Of a stretch of 9,732 nt of DNA, positions 6,777-9,732 are shown one piece after another. The first letter of the stretch is position 1, and each line of letters begins with the position of its first letter. The notes under the pieces were generated by a model. It did not search any database. It was not told the DNA's origin and was given only the letters and a program-made list of their open reading frames with translations. Origin of the DNA: an uncultured bacterium. GTDB taxonomy: Bacteria; Patescibacteriota; Minisyncoccia; Phycocordibacterales; UBA9973. Position numbers and translations under genes: made by a program. Location: contig CAIQBF010000049.1 in NCBI GenBank assembly GCA_903869975.1, positions 1 to 9,732 of the forward strand, in the 5' to 3' direction.

Positions 6777-7121
6777 ATGAAAGAAAATTCAAAAAGTACC
6801 GTAGCCGATATACTCGGCAATATAGGATTCGTAATAGGCGTTATCCTACTCATTTATATTGGCATATGGTGCCATAAAAAAACACACCCAACAAAAAAGC
6901 CCGCGCAACATTCTGCGCAGGCTTTTTCATTTCAGTCGTTAGTTTTTAGGAGCACGGCTGCGCTCACTTTCAGTGAGGAGCTTCTTGCGCAAGCGCACGA
7001 AGTGTGGAGTGACTTCCAAGTATTCATCCCAGTTGATCACTTCAAGACCGCGTTCGATCGTGAGTTCCCATGCAGGGTTAAGATACATAGCTTCGTCGGT
7101 TCCCGACGAGCGGACGTTTGA
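6777..7121 (+). CDS. Doubtful small ORF with one membrane segment
   Basis: The only plus-strand candidate worth naming. The first 45 or so residues lie in the gap between typA and the nitroreductase gene. They look like a small membrane protein: a polar start MKENSKSTVAD, one hydrophobic helix at about 13-31 (GNIGFVIGVILLIYIGIWC), then a basic tail HKKTHPTKKP. A promoter-like pair lies just upstream (6734-6761), with no Shine-Dalgarno. Against it: the ORF runs through the typA terminator at 6899-6922, and everything after 6938 is antisense to the 3' end of typA, so residues from about 54 are probably noise. The C-A mismatch in the plus-strand stem would weaken the terminator in this direction. 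I do not recognise the protein. Confidence 0.25.
   Translation: MKENSKSTVADILGNIGFVIGVILLIYIGIWCHKKTHPTKKPAQHSAQAFSFQSLVFRSTAALTFSEELLAQAHEVWSDFQVFIPVDHFKTAFDREFPCRVKIHSFVGSRRADV
6899..6922 (-). terminator. Terminator of typA
   Basis: The stem pairs GCCCGCGCA (6899-6907) with TGCGCAGGC (6914-6922) around a 6-base loop. Read on the minus strand the fourth pair is a G-U wobble, so the RNA stem is continuous, and TTTTTTG follows. Read on the plus strand the same pair is a C-A mismatch, followed by TTTTTC. The asymmetry favours the minus direction. It lies 17 bases after the typA stop. Confidence 0.85.
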
Positions 7122-8729
7122 AAGTGCCTTTCCTTTGATAGGGTTCACCATCATATCCTCGCCCTTTGAAGTGTTTCCAACGATCATACCCTCATACACT
7201 TCAGTGTTGTGCACGATGTACATAACACCGCGATCCTGAAGGTTCCAGATAGAGAATCCAGCAGCAGCTCCGGTGATCATAGAGACCATCGCGCCAACTT
7301 CCTTCTTCTTGATCTCTCCTGCCCATGGACGGAAACCGATAACGCGAGAAGCAAGAATTCCCTCTCCTTTTGTATCGATAACGAACTGGTTGCGGTAGCC
7401 GAGCAATCCGCGAGTTGGGATTTCAACGAGAATACGAGCGATACCTTCTTTTTCGGTCATGCTCGTGAGAAGACCGCGACGCTTGGTGAGTGTCTCAATA
7501 ACAGCACCAGAAAATTCCATCGGTACGTCAATCGTTGCCTCTTCATATGGCTCGTTTTTCTGTCCGTCAATTTCTTTCGTAATAGCTTTCGGCTGAGAAA
7601 CTTGCATTTCAAATCCTTCGCGGCGCATCTGTTCAAGAAGCACGGCAATGTGAAGTTCTCCACGACCCGATACCTGGAACGTAGCCTCTGAATCGAAGTC
7701 GACTTTGAGACCCACGTTGACCTGCAGTTCGCGTTCAAGACGCTCACGAATCTGGCGAGAAGTAACGAATTTACCGTCGCGCCCTGCGAATGGTGAATCG
7801 TTGACGAGGAAGCTGAGTGTGATAGTTGGCTCATCGATAGTGATAGTCGGGAGCGCTTTGACAGTATTGTCTCCGGCGATCGTCTCTCCGATGTACACAT
7901 CTGAAATTCCGGCAATGATACCAATGTCACCGGAAACGAGTTCGGATACTGGCTCGCGTTTCTGTCCGATGAACGAAAACATTTTCGTGATCTTTGCCTG
8001 GCGAGTCTCCTCTCCGTGCTTTACGAAAATAGTCGATCCATCTTTGAGCGTACCTTCGTACACGCGCGCAATAGCGAGACGTCCGAGGAATGAGTCATAC
8101 GCGAGGTTGAATGCCTGAGCCTGCGCTGGAGCGGTTACGTCGCGAGTTGCAGACGGAACGAGTTCGAGAACCATATCAAGGAGTGGTGCGAGATCTTTTG
8201 AATCATCAGAAAGCTCGCGTTTTGCGATACCCTGACGGCCTATAGCATAGACAGTTTTGAAGTCGAGCTGCTCATCGTTTGCACCGAGCTCAAGGAAGAG
8301 CTCAAGCACCTGTTCGTGTACCTGTTCTGGGTTTGCAGCAGGCTTGTCGATTTTGTTCACGACAACGATCGGCTTGAGGCCGAGTTCGAGCGACTTCTTG
8401 AGAACGAAGCGCGTCTGTGGCATAGGACCTTCCTGCGCATCCACAATGAGAAGGACAGTGTCGATAGAACGAAGCACGCGCTCAACCTCGGAGCCGAAGT
8501 CAGCGTGTCCTGGCGTATCCACGATGTTGATCTTCACTCCCTTATAGGTAAGTGAGCAGTTCTTGGAGTAGATCGTAATACCACGCTCCTTTTCAAGGTC
8601 GTTCGAGTCCATCGATGAAGCAGCTGCATCCACAGCTCCCGTAAACTTCAAAAGAGCATCGGTAAGAGTAGTCTTGCCGTGGTCCACGTGCGCGATAATC
8701 GCTATGTTTCTGATATCTTTTTTGTCCAT
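6939..8729 (-). CDS. typA: Translational GTPase TypA/BipA
   Basis: 596-residue ribosome-associated GTPase, related to EF-G and LepA, that helps ribosome assembly and growth under cold or stress. The GTPase motifs are intact: G1 AHVDHGKTT (13-21), G2 ERGITI (48-53), G3 DTPGHADF (71-78), G4 NKID (125-128). Domain II follows (about 205-290), then the EF-G-like domain with SGRGELHIAVLLEQM (354-368). The TypA-specific C-terminal half includes PTRGLLGYRNQF (438-449), VYEGMIVG (511-518) and LSNVRSSGTDEA (536-547), which separates it from LepA and EF-G. Length is close to the usual 600-615. Transcribed alone, between its own promoter and terminator. No Shine-Dalgarno precedes the ATG; a terminator-like hairpin occupies that part of the leader instead. 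Confidence 0.97.
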   Translation of the reverse strand: MDKKDIRNIAIIAHVDHGKTTLTDALLKFTGAVDAAASSMDSNDLEKERGITIYSKNCSLTYKGVKINIVDTPGHADFGSEVERVLRSIDTVLLIVDAQEGPMPQTRFVLKKSLELGLKPIVVVNKIDKPAANPEQVHEQVLELFLELGANDEQLDFKTVYAIGRQGIAKRELSDDSKDLAPLLDMVLELVPSATRDVTAPAQAQAFNLAYDSFLGRLAIARVYEGTLKDGSTIFVKHGEETRQAKITKMFSFIGQKREPVSELVSGDIGIIAGISDVYIGETIAGDNTVKALPTITIDEPTITLSFLVNDSPFAGRDGKFVTSRQIRERLERELQVNVGLKVDFDSEATFQVSGRGELHIAVLLEQMRREGFEMQVSQPKAITKEIDGQKNEPYEEATIDVPMEFSGAVIETLTKRRGLLTSMTEKEGIARILVEIPTRGLLGYRNQFVIDTKGEGILASRVIGFRPWAGEIKKKEVGAMVSMITGAAAGFSIWNLQDRGVMYIVHNTEVYEGMIVGNTSKGEDMMVNPIKGKALSNVRSSGTDEAMYLNPAWELTIERGLEVINWDEYLEVTPHFVRLRKKLLTESERSRAPKN

Positions 8730-8744
8730 ACTATATAAAAATAA

Positions 8745-8758
8745 AGCCCCGTAGGGCT
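8745..8758 (-). promoter_or_regulatory. Terminator-like hairpin in the typA leader
   Basis: On the minus strand AGCCC-TACG-GGGCT forms a 5-bp stem with a 4-base loop, followed by TTATTTTTATATAGT and then the typA ATG 16 bases after the stem. It sits between the predicted typA promoter and the start codon, so it may be an attenuator or may block ribosome access. It could also be a second terminator for transcripts from the gene at 8855. The plus strand lacks a T-tract after it. Confidence 0.5.
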
Positions 8759-8775
8759 AGTTAATTGCTTAAGAA

Positions 8776-8804
8776 ACAATACCATTATTTATAAAAATAC
8801 GCAA
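8776..8804 (-). promoter_or_regulatory. Predicted typA promoter
   Basis: On the minus strand: TTGCGT (revcomp of 8799-8804) as a weak -35, a 17-base spacer, then TATTGT (revcomp of 8776-8781) preceded by TGG, an extended -10 form. Predicted start is near 8769, giving a leader of about 40 bases that contains the hairpin at 8745-8758. It begins directly after the terminator of the upstream gene. Confidence 0.5.
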
Positions 8805-8808
8805 ATAA

Positions 8809-8836
8809 AAACTGCCCTGTTTTTATAGGGCAGTTT
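8809..8836 (-). terminator. Terminator of the unrecognised gene at 8855
   Basis: A 10-bp perfect stem (AAACTGCCCT at 8809-8818 with AGGGCAGTTT at 8827-8836) encloses an 8-base loop. On the minus strand it is followed by TTATTTG; the T residues at the end of the stem add to the tract. It lies about 18 bases after the TAA of the gene. Confidence 0.8.
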
Positions 8837-8854
8837 AAAAGGTATAGTAACAAT

Positions 8855-9586
8855 TTATTCTCTTTCAAAGACAAGACCTCGAGCGGAGTCAACGTCAAGA
8901 CGACACCCTCCATAGCAAAGGATATCTAGGTATCGTAAAATACGCCGAATATTCTTTTTCAGTATAGATATCGGTGTACCGTCTTTGCCGGCAGAGGAAA
9001 TATCAGACCATTTCATAAGTATTCCTTGTGTTTTTTGATACGCAGCATCTTTTTCTATCCAGAGGTAGCATTCGGCTGCCTCTTTAGGCAGGTTTTGTAT
9101 CAGCTGGTTGATGCATTGTTCAATTTTTTCAATATCGCCTTGAGTAAAAAGTGATTCAATTGAACGCCGCTTTTCAGCATCCGGTATAAATTTTTGAGTC
9201 TCTTCTCTAACGAATAAAGAAAGGACACTGTGGTACGCCGACAGCCGTATAAGCATTTCGGCATAGTGATTGCTCTCAATCACTTTCTGTTGACCTCCAT
9301 TCACAAAGGCCGCAAGAAGTTTATCTAAACACCTTAAACCAAAAACAAGGACGGTGTACATATGCCGGCCGGACATTTCCGCAGCAAAATACTGTCTTAC
9401 ATCTTCGTGTTTGATCCCTTTCATTTGTATCTTTTGAGGAAAATCTAAAAACGGAAGCGGATTTTTCTCAAGCTTCTCAGTGATCATGAGATCAATCAGA
9501 ATTGCATCGAATTCGGTATTCCTAAAGTCTAGTGCCATTTTAAAAATGTTAAGAGGTGAAATTATGATTTTCACAAACACTACCAT
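8855..9586 (-). CDS. Unrecognised protein, mostly helical
   Basis: About 243 residues; I recognise no family. Acidic and hydrophobic heptad-like stretches suggest an all-helical soluble protein: FLDFPQKIQMKGIKHEDVRQYF, then the Arg/His-rich AEMSGRHMYTVLVFGLRCLDKLLAAFV, later a Glu/Gln-rich segment with repeated helix breaks, and a basic helix KKNIRRILRYLDILCYGGC near the C-terminus. No signal peptide is clear. The start is uncertain. The ATG at 9586 is chosen because a TATATA lies six bases upstream, the same layout as the nitroreductase gene, plus a weak AGGG. The next ATG, at 9538 (MALDFRN), begins the part that looks most protein-like and would give 227 residues; a TTG at 9604 is less likely. 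It is a single-gene unit with terminators on both sides. Confidence 0.75.
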   Translation of the reverse strand: MVVFVKIIISPLNIFKMALDFRNTEFDAILIDLMITEKLEKNPLPFLDFPQKIQMKGIKHEDVRQYFAAEMSGRHMYTVLVFGLRCLDKLLAAFVNGGQQKVIESNHYAEMLIRLSAYHSVLSLFVREETQKFIPDAEKRRSIESLFTQGDIEKIEQCINQLIQNLPKEAAECYLWIEKDAAYQKTQGILMKWSDISSAGKDGTPISILKKNIRRILRYLDILCYGGCRLDVDSARGLVFERE

Positions 9587-9592
9587 GTACCC

Positions 9593-9598
9593 TATATA
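9593..9598 (-). promoter_or_regulatory. -10-like element before the unrecognised gene
   Basis: TATATA on the minus strand lies six bases (GGGTAC) before the ATG at 9586, copying the spacing of the nitroreductase promoter. No convincing -35 is present; the region 16-18 bases upstream is the T-tract side of the neighbouring terminator (GTTTTT). Confidence 0.35.
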
Positions 9599-9618
9599 TG
9601 GCAAGCAATCAACAAAAA

Positions 9619-9634
9619 ACCCGCCGAAGCGGGT
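9619..9634 (-). terminator. Strong terminator with a UUCG tetraloop
   Basis: The stem pairs ACCCGC (9619-9624) with GCGGGT (9629-9634). On the minus strand the loop reads C(TTCG)G, the very stable UUCG tetraloop, with six A before and six T after the stem. It begins 13 bases after the stop of the partial gene at the right edge. The A and T tracts make it symmetric, so it could also stop plus-strand transcription. Confidence 0.9.
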
Positions 9635-9647
9635 TTTTTATATTTCA

Positions 9648-9732
9648 TTACATATTCTTGAGATCTTCCATCGCCTCGTCAAACGAAGCTTCGATTCCAG
9701 CAGCTTTTGTGCCGCCATCTGGCTCGTTGATC
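9648..9732 (-). CDS. C-terminal end of a gene cut by the window edge
   Basis: The last 27 codons and a TAA of a minus-strand gene that starts beyond the window. The visible residues end in IEASFDEAMEDLKNM and look like the acidic C-terminal helix of a soluble protein. The reading is supported by the terminator that follows after 13 bases. Too short to identify. Confidence 0.65.
   Translation of the reverse strand, partial: INEPDGGTKAAGIEASFDEAMEDLKNM

Noticed and set aside
7209..7691. A 160-codon plus-strand open frame, and others opposite typA
   Set aside because: typA is intact with all GTPase motifs on the minus strand, and the antisense frames have low-complexity, domain-free products.
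9587..9604. TTG at 9604 as start of the unrecognised gene
   Set aside because: It lies upstream of the TATATA and next to the terminator, adds only six residues, and has no ribosome site; ATG at 9586 or 9538 is more plausible.
90..9732. Possible UGA recoding, because none of the nine stops is TGA
   Set aside because: All recognised genes are full length under the standard code, glycine and tryptophan positions in conserved motifs use ordinary codons, and nine stops are too few to show avoidance.

Overview
The window looks like part of the chromosome of a Patescibacteria/CPR bacterium, most likely of the Parcubacteria type. This is an inference from gene content. The clues are a 570-residue cysteine-rich protein of a kind I associate with Parcubacteria, a compact TrmD with an extra loop, a split MacA/MacB-like exporter whose adaptor has a beta-rich insert where a TolC contact would be, and start codons without Shine-Dalgarno sites. 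All recognised genes are on the minus strand and use the standard code. All nine visible stops are TAA or TAG. I see no mobile element, CRISPR array, tRNA or rRNA.

Reading in the direction of transcription (right to left): a partial gene enters from the right edge and ends at a C(UUCG)G terminator (9619-9634). Next comes a single-gene unit for an unrecognised helical protein (8855-9586), with its own terminator (8809-8836). Then typA/bipA (6939-8729) follows a leader that carries a terminator-like hairpin just before the start codon. It ends at a terminator at 6899-6922.

The 198-base gap at 6741-6938 holds two promoter-like sites pointing in opposite directions. One faces the nitroreductase gene (6117-6740), with a perfect TATAAT six bases before the ATG. 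The other faces a doubtful small plus-strand membrane ORF.

A good promoter (6083-6111) then starts a tightly packed five-gene run with gaps of 9 to 15 bases: periplasmic-adaptor-like protein, FtsX/MacB-type permease, ABC ATPase, trmD and the cysteine-rich protein. It ends at a terminator at 43-70. The first three genes should form one export or envelope-stress ABC machine. trmD encodes the tRNA m1G37 methyltransferase and is away from its usual ribosomal neighbours. The last gene encodes a probable multi-zinc protein of unknown function and is the strongest candidate here for undescribed biology. No gap without a gene exceeds 300 bases.
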